From positions 62,001-126,000 of the forward strand of contig NZ_JBBKTX010000010.1 in NCBI RefSeq assembly GCF_044962685.1: a stretch of DNA of 64,000 nt, written 5' to 3'. The stretch comes from Oceanobacter antarcticus (lineage in GTDB: Bacteria > Pseudomonadota > Gammaproteobacteria > Pseudomonadales > Oceanobacteraceae). Below, in pieces: positions 33,048 through 42,671 of this stretch (position 1 is its first letter; each line of letters opens with the position of its first letter). Both the position numbers and the translations under genes were made by a program. Below the pieces are notes generated by a model, which saw nothing but the letters and a program-made list of their open reading frames with translations, was not told the origin of the DNA and did not search any database.

Positions 33048-34757
33048 ATGAAACTGAACATTCATCGTATTTATGTAGAAGCGCTGGTCGAGCGTTTTCC
33101 GACGTTGTCGTTTTTGGCCGAGCAGCTGCGTTTTGGCCATCGGGCAGAGGTGCCGTTTGTCCAGCTTACGGTCGATCAGCTCGGCTTTTTGAGTGAGTTG
33201 TATGCCGAGGCTGGCCCGGCAATGGCAGGCCAGGCGGCGCAGCTTGCGACGTTAAAGCAGGCGATGGCGACGGAAGGGGAACGGTTTGAATCGGGTAATC
33301 TGGAGCTGCTGGTCGCGGCTATCACAGAATATTTGTTGCAGAATGTGATTAATGGCTGGTTATTTCGGGTGGTGACTTCCGGCAAACCTATTGCCTATCT
33401 GGTTACCCGCATCGATTTTACGCCGCCCGGTGAGGAAGAAACGGGCCGGATCATGCTGGAGTTAAAAGCCAATGCCATGGCTAAAATCTCGACCGAGAAT
33501 CTGATTATTCGTGAGCGTGATATCGAGGGTCATACACTGGCGGAAATTTTCGCCAGTAAGGGGTTTCTGAAAGAAACGCCCGAGTTAATTGCCGCTTACG
33601 ATGCATCAGCCAGTCGATTTTTTGACTGGCGTTCCGACTACGGGATGCAGTTTTCCGGCGCGGGTACGGGCATTTTTGCTGAGGATCCGGGTTCCAGTCA
33701 TCGTACAACCGACTGGTCGCGTAAAAATCTGGTGGTTTTGTCGTCGGGTGGTGGCAAGGCGCGGTTGGTGAACGATGAGGAAGTGCTCAAGGAACGTGAG
33801 TTGACGCTGGATGCGCCGGGTCAGATTCTGGGTAAATACCTGCGCAAGGCCGGGCGCAGTATGAATTTTGACGAGAAGGTGGAACGACGGGTTGAAGCCC
33901 TGATGGCGAATGTTCCAGAGGGTGTGTTTACCCAGTTGCCGGTTCACGGCTATATGCTGATGTTCCATCTGGAACTGCACCATCATGTCTGGGTGCATGT
34001 TGATGATATGGAACCCTATATTTATCAACCAGAGCTGAAAGACAAACTGATTTTGCCGCCGGAGCAAACCGATCTGATTGATATTCTGACGGCAGAAATG
34101 GACGTGCTGATGGACGATATTGTCGAAGGCAAATCCGGTGGTACGACGGTGTTGTGTGCCGGGCCGCCTGGGGTGGGTAAAACCCTGACGGCGGAGGTGT
34201 ACTCGGAAATTATCAAACGGCCGTTATATCGGGTGCATTCCGGGCAGTTGGGTCTGAATGTTAAGGAAATGGAGTTGGCGCTGAAGGATACCCTGACCAG
34301 AGCGCAGCGCTGGGGTGCGGTGATGTTGATTGATGAGGCGGATGTGTATATCAAGCGCCGGGATGACAATATTGCCGCCAATGCCGTGGTCGGAGTGTTC
34401 CTGCGGGTGCTGGAATACTTTAATGGCTTGCTGTTTCTGACCACTAACCGGGTGGAAGATATTGATGAAGCTATCGTCTCCCGTTGTATCGCATTGATCA
34501 AATACCATCCACCGGAACGGGCCGATCGGCAAAAAATCTGGGATGTGATGACGCGTCAGTTCGGGTTGGAGATCAGTACCGAATTACTGGGAACCCTGAC
34601 CGATGTCTTTCCGGCGGCGACCGGGCGAGACATTAAAGGGTTGTCACGACTGGTGTCCAAATATTGCCTGTACAAGTCGACGGAGCCGACACTGGAGGCG
34701 TTCGAGCGCTGCAGTGTTTTTCGGGGTATGGATATCGACCACAGCAAACGCAGATAG
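33048..34757 (+). CDS. AAA+ ATPase with an uncharacterised N-terminal domain
   Basis: A 569-residue protein. Residues about 1-330 match no domain I know; residues about 345-560 are an AAA+ module with Walker A GPPGVGKT, Walker B AVMLIDEADVY, sensor 1 FLTTNR and arginine residues in VSRCIAL. It is CDC48/FtsH-like in style but lacks a protease domain or membrane segment. ATG 33048 is chosen over 33039. It has no clear partner gene, lies between an IS256 remnant and a REP array, and so looks like an accessory gene. Function unknown; protein remodelling is only a guess from the family. Confidence 0.8.
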   Translation: MKLNIHRIYVEALVERFPTLSFLAEQLRFGHRAEVPFVQLTVDQLGFLSELYAEAGPAMAGQAAQLATLKQAMATEGERFESGNLELLVAAITEYLLQNVINGWLFRVVTSGKPIAYLVTRIDFTPPGEEETGRIMLELKANAMAKISTENLIIRERDIEGHTLAEIFASKGFLKETPELIAAYDASASRFFDWRSDYGMQFSGAGTGIFAEDPGSSHRTTDWSRKNLVVLSSGGGKARLVNDEEVLKERELTLDAPGQILGKYLRKAGRSMNFDEKVERRVEALMANVPEGVFTQLPVHGYMLMFHLELHHHVWVHVDDMEPYIYQPELKDKLILPPEQTDLIDILTAEMDVLMDDIVEGKSGGTTVLCAGPPGVGKTLTAEVYSEIIKRPLYRVHSGQLGLNVKEMELALKDTLTRAQRWGAVMLIDEADVYIKRRDDNIAANAVVGVFLRVLEYFNGLLFLTTNRVEDIDEAIVSRCIALIKYHPPERADRQKIWDVMTRQFGLEISTELLGTLTDVFPAATGRDIKGLSRLVSKYCLYKSTEPTLEAFERCSVFRGMDIDHSKRR

Positions 34758-34763
34758 CATTGG

Positions 34764-35331
34764 CGTTGATACACACGATGGCTGGCGAGCATGGCAGCTC
34801 GCCCTCCCAGCGGTTGTGAATCGCTGGCTTGGGGGTTGTCTTGGGCGTTGAATCCTGGGAGCGCAGGCCGCCGTGCCTGCCAACCCTGCTAATCGTATTG
34901 ACGTTGATACGCACGATGGCTGGCGAGCATGGCAGCTCGCCCTCCCAGCGGTTGTGAATCGCTGGCCTGGGGGTTGTCTTGAGTGTTGAATCCTGGGAGC
35001 GCAGGCCGCCGTGCCTGCTAACCCTGCTAATCGTATTGACGTTGATACACACGATGGCTGGCGAGCATGGCAGCTCGCCCTCCCAGCGGCTGTGAATCGC
35101 TGGCCAGGGGGTTGCCTGAGTGTTGAATCCTGGGAGCGCAGGCCGCCGTGCCTGCCAACCCTGCTAATCGTATTGACGTTGATACACACGATGGCTGGCG
35201 AGCATGGCAGCTCGTCCTCCCAGCGGCTGTGAATCTTCTGGGAGCGCAGGCCGCCGTGCCTGCTAACTCTGCTAATCGTATTGACGTTGATACACACGAT
35301 GGCTGGCGAGCATGGCAGCTCGCCCTCCCAG
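34764..35331. repeat. Tandem REP/BIME-like array, 138-bp unit
   Basis: Five copies start at 34764, 34902, 35040, 35177 and 35285 (periods 138, 138, 137, 108; the fourth copy is internally shortened and the fifth stops early). Each full unit has two related hairpins in opposite directions. The first has GGCGAGC/GCTCGCC arms and the second GCAGGC/GCCTGC arms. Both read outwards as CTGGGAG plus a G- or C-headed stem, so they are an inverted pair of one REP family. Two spacers separate them. It begins seven bases after the AAA+ stop. Confidence 0.9.
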
Positions 35332-35374
35332 CTTTCTCTTTCCAGCTTTTCTCTCCGTTCTTTCTTTTCACAAC

Positions 35375-35391
35375 TTGGCAAGCTAGTTGCT
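35375..35391 (+). promoter_or_regulatory. Sigma-54 promoter of fliE operon
   Basis: TTGGCAAGCTAGTTGCT has GG at 35377-35378 and GC at 35389-35390 with exactly ten bases between, matching the TGGCA-N-TTGC consensus. It lies 130 bases upstream of fliE and just right of the REP array. Confidence 0.75.
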
Positions 35392-35520
35392 CTATCCCCT
35401 GTAGTGCTCAATTTTGTGTATTTCCGTCAGAAAGACGTCACTTTTTTGCTGCGACGTCAGACGGTAAATCGTCAGTGTCAATGCACTGGCGAGCGGATAA
35501 ACCAGTCATGGGGAAGGATT

Positions 35521-36012
35521 ATGGTTAATCGTGTTGATGTGAATTCGGTTTTGATGCAGATGCGTCAGGTCAAAACCCAGCTTCGTAGCCAGCAAGAACA
35601 GATGTCTGCGCCGCAGCTGCAACAGCCAATCAACCCTAGCTTGTCGGCCAGAACCACGACGCAAGTGACCTCCGGCAGCTCGGTTGGCGGTATTAATCCT
35701 GCTTCGTTTCAGTCGCAGCTAAGCCAACAGCTGGATGCGGCAACTGGTACGGCGGCGTCGGGTCAGCCTCAACGGGGCGATAACAACGTCCCCGATTTCC
35801 AGGCCATGCTGGGAAATGCCGTTAATGGCGTTAACGCAACCCAACAACATTCAGCCAGCCTGGCCAGCCGTTTTGAACAGGGTGATCCGACCATAGATCT
35901 GCCGGAAGTGATGATCGCGATGCAGAAGTCTTCCGTCTCGTTTCAGGCCATGACCCAGGTACGTAACAAACTGGTCGAAGCCTATAAAGACGTCATGAAC
36001 ATGCCGCTGTAA
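35521..36012 (+). CDS. fliE: Flagellar hook-basal body protein FliE
   Basis: A 163-residue FliE, longer than the usual about 105 because of a Gln/Ser-rich N-terminal part (residues about 10-85). The conserved C-terminus is present: DFQAMLGNAVNGVNATQQHSASLASRFEQGDPTIDLPEVMIAMQKSSVSFQAMTQVRNKLVEAYKDVMNMPL in segments. It links the MS ring to the rod. AAGGA lies six bases before the ATG at 35521. It opens the fliEFGHIJ operon behind a sigma-54 promoter. Confidence 0.93.
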   Translation: MVNRVDVNSVLMQMRQVKTQLRSQQEQMSAPQLQQPINPSLSARTTTQVTSGSSVGGINPASFQSQLSQQLDAATGTAASGQPQRGDNNVPDFQAMLGNAVNGVNATQQHSASLASRFEQGDPTIDLPEVMIAMQKSSVSFQAMTQVRNKLVEAYKDVMNMPL

Positions 36013-36061
36013 GTGGCCGTCGTGATGACGTTATCTAATCCATCATTCAGGAAGTACGGTC

Positions 36062-37753
36062 ATGGCTGATTTACCTGCCAAAGCAGAAGATGTCGCCGCT
36101 GCGGGAGTTGATCCCCACAAGGCAGATGAGTTGGCATCCGGTTCCGGCCATCCGGTACTGTTGGGTTTTAACAAGCTGCCGATGGCTCGCCAGATTGCCA
36201 CGATTGGTGGGATTGCTCTGGTCATTGCGCTGTCGATTGCAATTTTGCTCTGGTCGCAGGAGCCAAGCTGGAAGCCGTTGATTCATCGTCTGCAAGACCA
36301 TAACGCCCAAGATATTATTGAAGTACTGCAGCGCGAAGGCATTGCCTTTGAAATTGATCCTGGCAGCCAGATTCTGTTGGTCGAAGCGGCGGATCTGCAC
36401 GAAGCTCGTATGAAGCTGGCCGCTGCCAGCCTGATCGATGACAAGACCGTCGGCCTGGAAGTGCTGGATAAAGACAGCTCGCTGGGCACCAGTCAGTTTA
36501 TCGAAAATGCCCGCTACCGCCGGGGCCTGGAGGGAGAGCTGGCACGTACTATTGCCAGTGTCAAATCGGTGCGTAATGCCAGGGTGCATTTGGCGTTACC
36601 CAAACAATCGGTGTTTGTGCGGGATCAGCGCAAGCCAAGAGCCTCGGTCTTTCTGGAGCTGTTTCCGGGGCGGGATCTGTCCAAAGATCAGGTCGAAGCC
36701 ATTATCAATCTGGTGGCGTCCAGCGTCAGCGAGATGGATCGCAGTGACGTCTCGGTGGTCGACCAGCATGGTAATTTGCTTTCCAAGGTGGAAGAGGCCA
36801 GTGAAGAAATGCTGGCGGCCAAACAGCTGGACTACAGCCAGAGAGTGGAAGACAACATCATTCAGGCGGTGAACAACATTCTGAAACCGGTACTGGGTGA
36901 GAACAACTACAAGGCGGAAGTCTCCGCCGACGTCGACTTTACCCGGCTGGAACAGGCCGAGGAACTCTACAACCCTGATCTGATCGCCCTGCGCAGTGAG
37001 CAGCTGGTCGATGAAGCCAACGGCGACAACGCGGCGGGCGGTATTCCCGGTGCCTTGTCCAACCAGCCGCCAGCGGCGGCTACCGCGCCAGAGCAGGCCA
37101 TCGGGACTGGTGCTGCCGCTGGGACGGGCAAGCGTCGCTCGGAAGCTACCCGGAATTACGAAATCGATCGGACACTGAGCTTTAAACAGCATCAAGTGGG
37201 ACGCCTGAAGCGATTGACCGTTGCCGTGGTGGTGAATGACCGCGAAACGACCAACGCGGAAGGTGAGGTGGTCTATATTCCATGGACAGATAACGATTTG
37301 CAGCGCCTGGAAATACTGGTCAGGGATACCGTTGGGTTTAACGCGTCTCGTGGGGACAGCGTCAACGTCATCAACTCGCCCTTTATGGGCAAGCGGGATC
37401 TGGCGCTGGGAGAACCCGAATTCTGGACCCAACCCTGGTTCTGGGAAATTCTCAAACAGGTGTTAGCGGGTCTGTTTATTCTGATTCTGATCTTTGGTGT
37501 GATCCGGCCGACATTCCGCAGCCTCTCCCACAAGGGCGAAGATGACGATGGCATCCTGCTGGATGAACTCGAAGATGCCGACTCCGGTATGGATGAAGAC
37601 AAGGTCTCCATCGCCGGAATGGAACAACTGCTGTTGCCTGGTGCGTCCGAAAGTTATGAACGTCAGCTGGATGCAATCAAGGGATTGATTGCTGAAGACC
37701 CGGCTCGGGTAGCACAAGCTGTCATCAAATGGGTGAATGAAGAAAATGCCTGA
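36062..37753 (+). CDS. fliF: Flagellar MS-ring protein FliF
   Basis: A 563-residue FliF with two transmembrane segments (about residues 48-67, ATIGGIALVIALSIAILLW, and about 460-480, ILKQVLAGLFILILIFGVI). The ring-building domains carry LAASLIDDKTVGLEVLDKDSSLGTSQF and FLELFPGRDLSKDQVEAIINLVASSV. The C-terminal tail (EDDDGILLDELEDADSG) includes the FliG-binding region. Its 3' end overlaps the fliG start by 17 bases. Confidence 0.97.
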   Translation: MADLPAKAEDVAAAGVDPHKADELASGSGHPVLLGFNKLPMARQIATIGGIALVIALSIAILLWSQEPSWKPLIHRLQDHNAQDIIEVLQREGIAFEIDPGSQILLVEAADLHEARMKLAAASLIDDKTVGLEVLDKDSSLGTSQFIENARYRRGLEGELARTIASVKSVRNARVHLALPKQSVFVRDQRKPRASVFLELFPGRDLSKDQVEAIINLVASSVSEMDRSDVSVVDQHGNLLSKVEEASEEMLAAKQLDYSQRVEDNIIQAVNNILKPVLGENNYKAEVSADVDFTRLEQAEELYNPDLIALRSEQLVDEANGDNAAGGIPGALSNQPPAAATAPEQAIGTGAAAGTGKRRSEATRNYEIDRTLSFKQHQVGRLKRLTVAVVVNDRETTNAEGEVVYIPWTDNDLQRLEILVRDTVGFNASRGDSVNVINSPFMGKRDLALGEPEFWTQPWFWEILKQVLAGLFILILIFGVIRPTFRSLSHKGEDDDGILLDELEDADSGMDEDKVSIAGMEQLLLPGASESYERQLDAIKGLIAEDPARVAQAVIKWVNEENA

Positions 37754-38762
37754 TACCGGAAATGATCCAAGCAAACTCAGTCGTGTTGAGCGAGCTGCTA
37801 TTCTGCTGATGAGTCTGGGTGAAAAGGACGCAGCAGAAATTCTCAAACAAATGGGGCCAAAAGAAGTACAGAAAGTGGGTACTGCCATGGCAACACTGAC
37901 CAATATTCATCAGACCCAGGTCGAAAACGTGGTGGCTGAATTTCTCGAAGCCGTGTCTGGCCAGACCGGTATGGGTCTCGGCTCGGATGACTATATCCGC
38001 AATATGCTGACGCAGGCGCTGGGCTCCGACAAGGCTGGTGCCTTGATCGATCGGATTCTGCTGGGGGGTAATACCTCGGGTCTGGATTCACTCAAATGGA
38101 TGGAACCCCGCCAGGTCGCGGATCTGATCCGTCAGGAGCATCCGCAGATCCAGGCGATTGTGGTGTCGTATCTGGATTCCGACCAATCGGCAGAAATTCT
38201 TTCCAACTTTGATGAAAAGGTTCGTCTCGACATCATCATGCGTGTTGCCTCGCTGGAAGCGGTGCAACCAGCGGCGTTAAAAGAGCTGAATGATATTCTT
38301 GAGCGTCAATTCTCTGGCAAGGCCGGTGCACAAACGACCACCATGGGCGGCGTCAAGGTGGCCGCCAATATCGTCAACATGGTCGACAGCACCATGGCAG
38401 CCGAGCTGTTGGAGCGGATTATCGAGGTCGACGAGGATCTGGGTACCCAGATCCAGGATTTGATGTTTGTGTTCGACAACCTCGGCGACGTCGACGATCG
38501 GGGGATTCAGGCGCTGCTGCGCGAAGTTTCCACCGATCTGCTGGTTGTTTCCCTTAAAGGTGCCGATCCCATGGTGCAGGAAAAAATCTTCAAGAACATG
38601 TCCAAACGCGCTGCTGAATTGCTGCGTGACGATCTTGAGGCCAAAGGGCCGGTCAAGGTCAGCGAAGTGGAAGGTGCGCAAAAGGAAATCCTGACCATTG
38701 CCCGTCGTCTGGCGGATGCTGGCGAGATTGTGCTGGGCGGTGGCGGCGAGGCCATGATGTAA
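37737..38762 (+). CDS. fliG: Flagellar motor switch protein FliG
   Basis: A 341-residue FliG. The N-terminal domain ([29 protein letters not shown]) binds FliF, the middle part has [23 protein letters not shown], and the C-terminal domain has the torque helix [52 protein letters not shown] in segments, with the charged residues that meet MotA. ATG 37746 is an alternative start nine bases later. The 3' end is adjacent to fliH. Confidence 0.97.
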
Positions 38763-38763
38763 C

Positions 38764-39883
<1,120 letters not shown>

Positions 39884-39897
<14 letters not shown>

Positions 39898-41227
39898 CGC
39901 CTGGGCGCAACTACCGGCGGTTAAAACCACCTATCACCCCAGAGTGACCGGAAGATTGGTACGCATGGTCGGGCTAACTCTGGAAGCCGTAGGCCTGAAT
40001 GTACGTATTGGTGATCGCTGCGCGGTAGAACGCACCAGTCACGCGGATCGGACGGATCAAATAGAAGCCGAAGTGGTCGGTTTTGACGATCAGCGCGTCT
40101 TCCTGATGCCAATCGAACAGGTGGATGGGCTCAAGCCCGGTGCCAGGGTCTGGGCATTGAATGGCAGCGCGGATGTACCGGTTGGCTACGGCCTGCTGAG
40201 TCGGGTTCTGGATGGAACCGGACGACCATTAGATGGTAAAGGGCCGTTGCTGCAACCGCAGCAAGGGCATTTGCAGGGCCAGCCAATTAACCCGCTACAG
40301 CGTGATCCGATCCGAACCCCCATCGATGTGGGTATCCGGGCCATTAACAGCATGCTGACAGTAGGGCGTGGTCAACGTATCGGTTTGTTTGCTGGCAGTG
40401 GTGTGGGTAAAAGCATGCTATTGGGCATGATGACCCGCTTTACCACCGCCGATATTGTGGTGGTGGGGCTGATTGGCGAACGCGGCCGCGAAGTGAAGGA
40501 ATTTATTGACGACATTCTGGGCGAAGAAGGTATGGAACGAGCGGTGGTGATTGCTTCCCCGGCTGACGATTCTCCGCTGATGCGACTGCGAGCAGCCCAG
40601 TATTGTACGGCGGTGGCGGAATTCTACCGCGACCAGGGTGAGCAGGTATTACTGCTGATGGACTCGCTCACCCGTTATGCCCAGGCCCAGCGTGAAATTG
40701 CACTGGCGGTGGGGGAGCCGCCAGCGACCAAGGGCTATCCACCGTCGGTGTTTAACAAGCTGCCGAAGCTGGTCGAACGTACCGGTAACGGCATTGCGGG
40801 TGGCGGCTCGATTACGGCGTTTTATACCGTGTTGAGTGAAGGCGACGATATGCAGGATCCGATTGCGGATGCCAGCCGGGCCATTCTCGATGGCCATATC
40901 GTCTTGTCCCGACGCTTGGCCGAAGAAGGTCATTACCCGGCTATCGATGTTGAGGCGTCCGTCAGCCGGGTGATGCCCCATATTGTCCCACCACACTGGC
41001 TACAGCGCGCTCAGCTGGTCAAGCAGCTGGTGTCTCACTACCGCCAGAATCAGGATCTTATCAGTGTGGGTGCTTATCAGAAGGGCAGCGACCCGATGCT
41101 GGATATGGCGATAGAGCGCTTGCCCGCGATCAAGAATATGTTGCGTCAGCGACTGGATGCAGGTGCCAGTCTGGCTGACAGCGAAGCGCAACTGACAGCT
41201 CTGATTCCGGCGTTAGCTGCCGGGTAG
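39884..41227 (+). CDS. fliI: Flagellar protein export ATPase FliI
   Basis: A 447-residue F1-beta-like ATPase. Walker A GSGVGKSM, Walker [36 protein letters not shown], and [20 protein letters not shown] are intact. It powers export of flagellar subunits with FliH and FliJ. The start is the ATG at 39884 (MKLSDAWAQ), 14 bases inside fliH; an earlier ATG at 39722 would place the Ser-Gln repeat at the N-terminus and is rejected. Confidence 0.97.
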
Positions 41228-41280
41228 CACCCCGTATAGCCTCGACGTAACTATGACGGCCCTCAAACAGGAAGGTAACC

Positions 41281-41748
41281 ATGCCCGATGCTCGCCGTTT
41301 TCATCCCCGTGCTCGCCGTTTGCTACCGATATGGCAACAGGCTCAGCGTGCAGAACAGCAGGCGCTGGCAGCCTGGGGACGGTTGCAGCAACAGCAGTTA
41401 CAGGAGTTGCAGCAACAGCAACAGCTCGAAGGCTACGCGGGTGATTACCGGCAGCAGCTTGCGGCTCCCGGTGCAGCCGCACTCTCCGGTGCCAATGTGC
41501 AGAATCTGCTTGGCTTCCTGAGTCAGGTGGAGCAGGCGGCCAATCGGCAGGCCGAACAGCTGGCGCAGCTGGATGACAGAATCCGTCGCGCGCGCGATTT
41601 TTATCTGGGCTTAAAAGCGAAGTCAGATAGCTTGGCCCGGTTGATGGATAAGCTGGATCAGGAGTTCCACAGTCAGGCAGCCCAGGCAGAACAGCGTCAG
41701 GCCGATGAATGGAGTACGCGCCAGGCATGTCAGCCAGTACGCCGTTAG
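41281..41748 (+). CDS. fliJ: Flagellar export chaperone FliJ
   Basis: A 155-residue, Gln/Arg-rich coiled-coil protein with the FliJ pattern (AEQQALAAWGRLQQQQLQELQQQQQLEGYAGDYRQQL; RARDFYLGLKAKSDSLARLMDKLDQEF). It escorts substrates and stimulates FliI. It ends the first part of the flagellar locus. Confidence 0.9.
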   Translation: MPDARRFHPRARRLLPIWQQAQRAEQQALAAWGRLQQQQLQELQQQQQLEGYAGDYRQQLAAPGAAALSGANVQNLLGFLSQVEQAANRQAEQLAQLDDRIRRARDFYLGLKAKSDSLARLMDKLDQEFHSQAAQAEQRQADEWSTRQACQPVRR

Positions 41749-41922
41749 GGCTTGCTTGCAATAGCCGGGAGTACTGATCGTCATCTGTCACTTCCCGACC
41801 TCCGCCAGACTCTGGCAAAACAGCAGCCTACGCCGGGTCATCAAAAAAAAACCTCCAGTTTCTAGCGGCTCGCTGTGAGCCGTCTAATCTTAGCATCAGG
41901 TTATCTACTTTAAGGATGCAGC
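41749..41922. other. fliJ-STAS intergenic region
   Basis: A hairpin CGGCTC/GAGCCG (41866-41882) lies about 40 bases upstream of the next start, after a run of nine A's. No sigma-28 or sigma-54 consensus was seen. It may be a terminator or leader. Confidence 0.35.
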
Positions 41923-42219
41923 ATGAGCCAGTCAGTCACCATTGATTGTGGTGCCAGACTCAGCATTGAGCGAGTCGAGGCGTTGCACCAGGAAATGGAA
42001 ATTGCGGTGCGTGATGCCTGCGATATCGAGCTTCATGCCGCTGATGTGCAGTATTGCGACAGCGCTGGGCTGCAGTTACTGGTGGCGTTGATGGATGTCG
42101 TCTCCGGCTCTGGTCATCACGTTTGTTGGGCCAGTGTTTCCCCGGCCGTCATCGATACCTGCGCAATTTTGGGCTTGAGCCAAGCCTTGCAGCTGGAAAA
42201 CGAGATGTCCGGGGCCTGA
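41923..42219 (+). CDS. STAS-domain protein ahead of cheY
   Basis: A 98-residue STAS-domain protein. Asp46-Ser47 in YCDSAGLQLLVAL is the usual phosphorylation/binding loop of SpoIIAA-like proteins. A STAS protein just before cheY and cheA is common in Pseudomonas-type che clusters, though its role is poorly known. It is the first gene of the chemosensory operon. Confidence 0.82.
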   Translation: MSQSVTIDCGARLSIERVEALHQEMEIAVRDACDIELHAADVQYCDSAGLQLLVALMDVVSGSGHHVCWASVSPAVIDTCAILGLSQALQLENEMSGA

Positions 42220-42304
42220 ACAGAATTTTTAATCCTTTACCCGGTTCGGGTAAATCGACCGGTCTATGCAACCGGTCAATCAAGAAGCACATGGGAGTCC
42301 AGTT

Positions 42305-42667
42305 ATGGCGAGTATTTTAGCGGTCGACGATTCTGCATCGATGCGCCAGATGGTGTCTTTTACATTGAAAGGCGCGGGGTATCAGGTCAAGGAAGCCAGT
42401 GATGGGGTGGAGGCGTTGGCGGAAGCCCGGCGTGGCAAATACGACCTTGTCCTGTCTGACGTCAATATGCCAAACATGAATGGCATCGAGTTGGTTAAAG
42501 AATTACGCCAACTGTCCGATTACAGGTTTACACCGGTGCTGATGCTGACGACGGAATCCGCTGGTGACATCAAAATACAGGGTAAACAAGCAGGGGCAAC
42601 CGGCTGGATCGTCAAGCCGTTTAATCCGGAGCAACTGTTAAGCACCATCAAACGCGTATTGGGGTAA
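42305..42667 (+). CDS. cheY: Chemotaxis response regulator CheY
   Basis: A 120-residue receiver domain. Asp9 and Asp10 (VDDS), phospho-acceptor Asp52 in VLSDVNMPN, and Lys near 104 in IVKPFNPEQ are in place. The start at 42305 is chosen because MASILAVDDS fits; the longer ATG at 42266 adds residues without similarity. It is followed four bases later by cheA. Confidence 0.95.
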   Translation: MASILAVDDSASMRQMVSFTLKGAGYQVKEASDGVEALAEARRGKYDLVLSDVNMPNMNGIELVKELRQLSDYRFTPVLMLTTESAGDIKIQGKQAGATGWIVKPFNPEQLLSTIKRVLG

Positions 42668-42671
42668 AGCC

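Noticed and set aside
34764..35331. CRISPR-like array
   Set aside because: The whole 138-bp unit is repeated, including what would be spacers, and hairpin pairs of REP type explain the pattern; no cas genes are near.
34644..35411. Long minus-strand reading frame with repeated peptide blocks
   Set aside because: It is the translation of the 138-bp REP array and part of the AAA+ gene; periodic peptides follow from the DNA repeat and have no start signal or family similarity.
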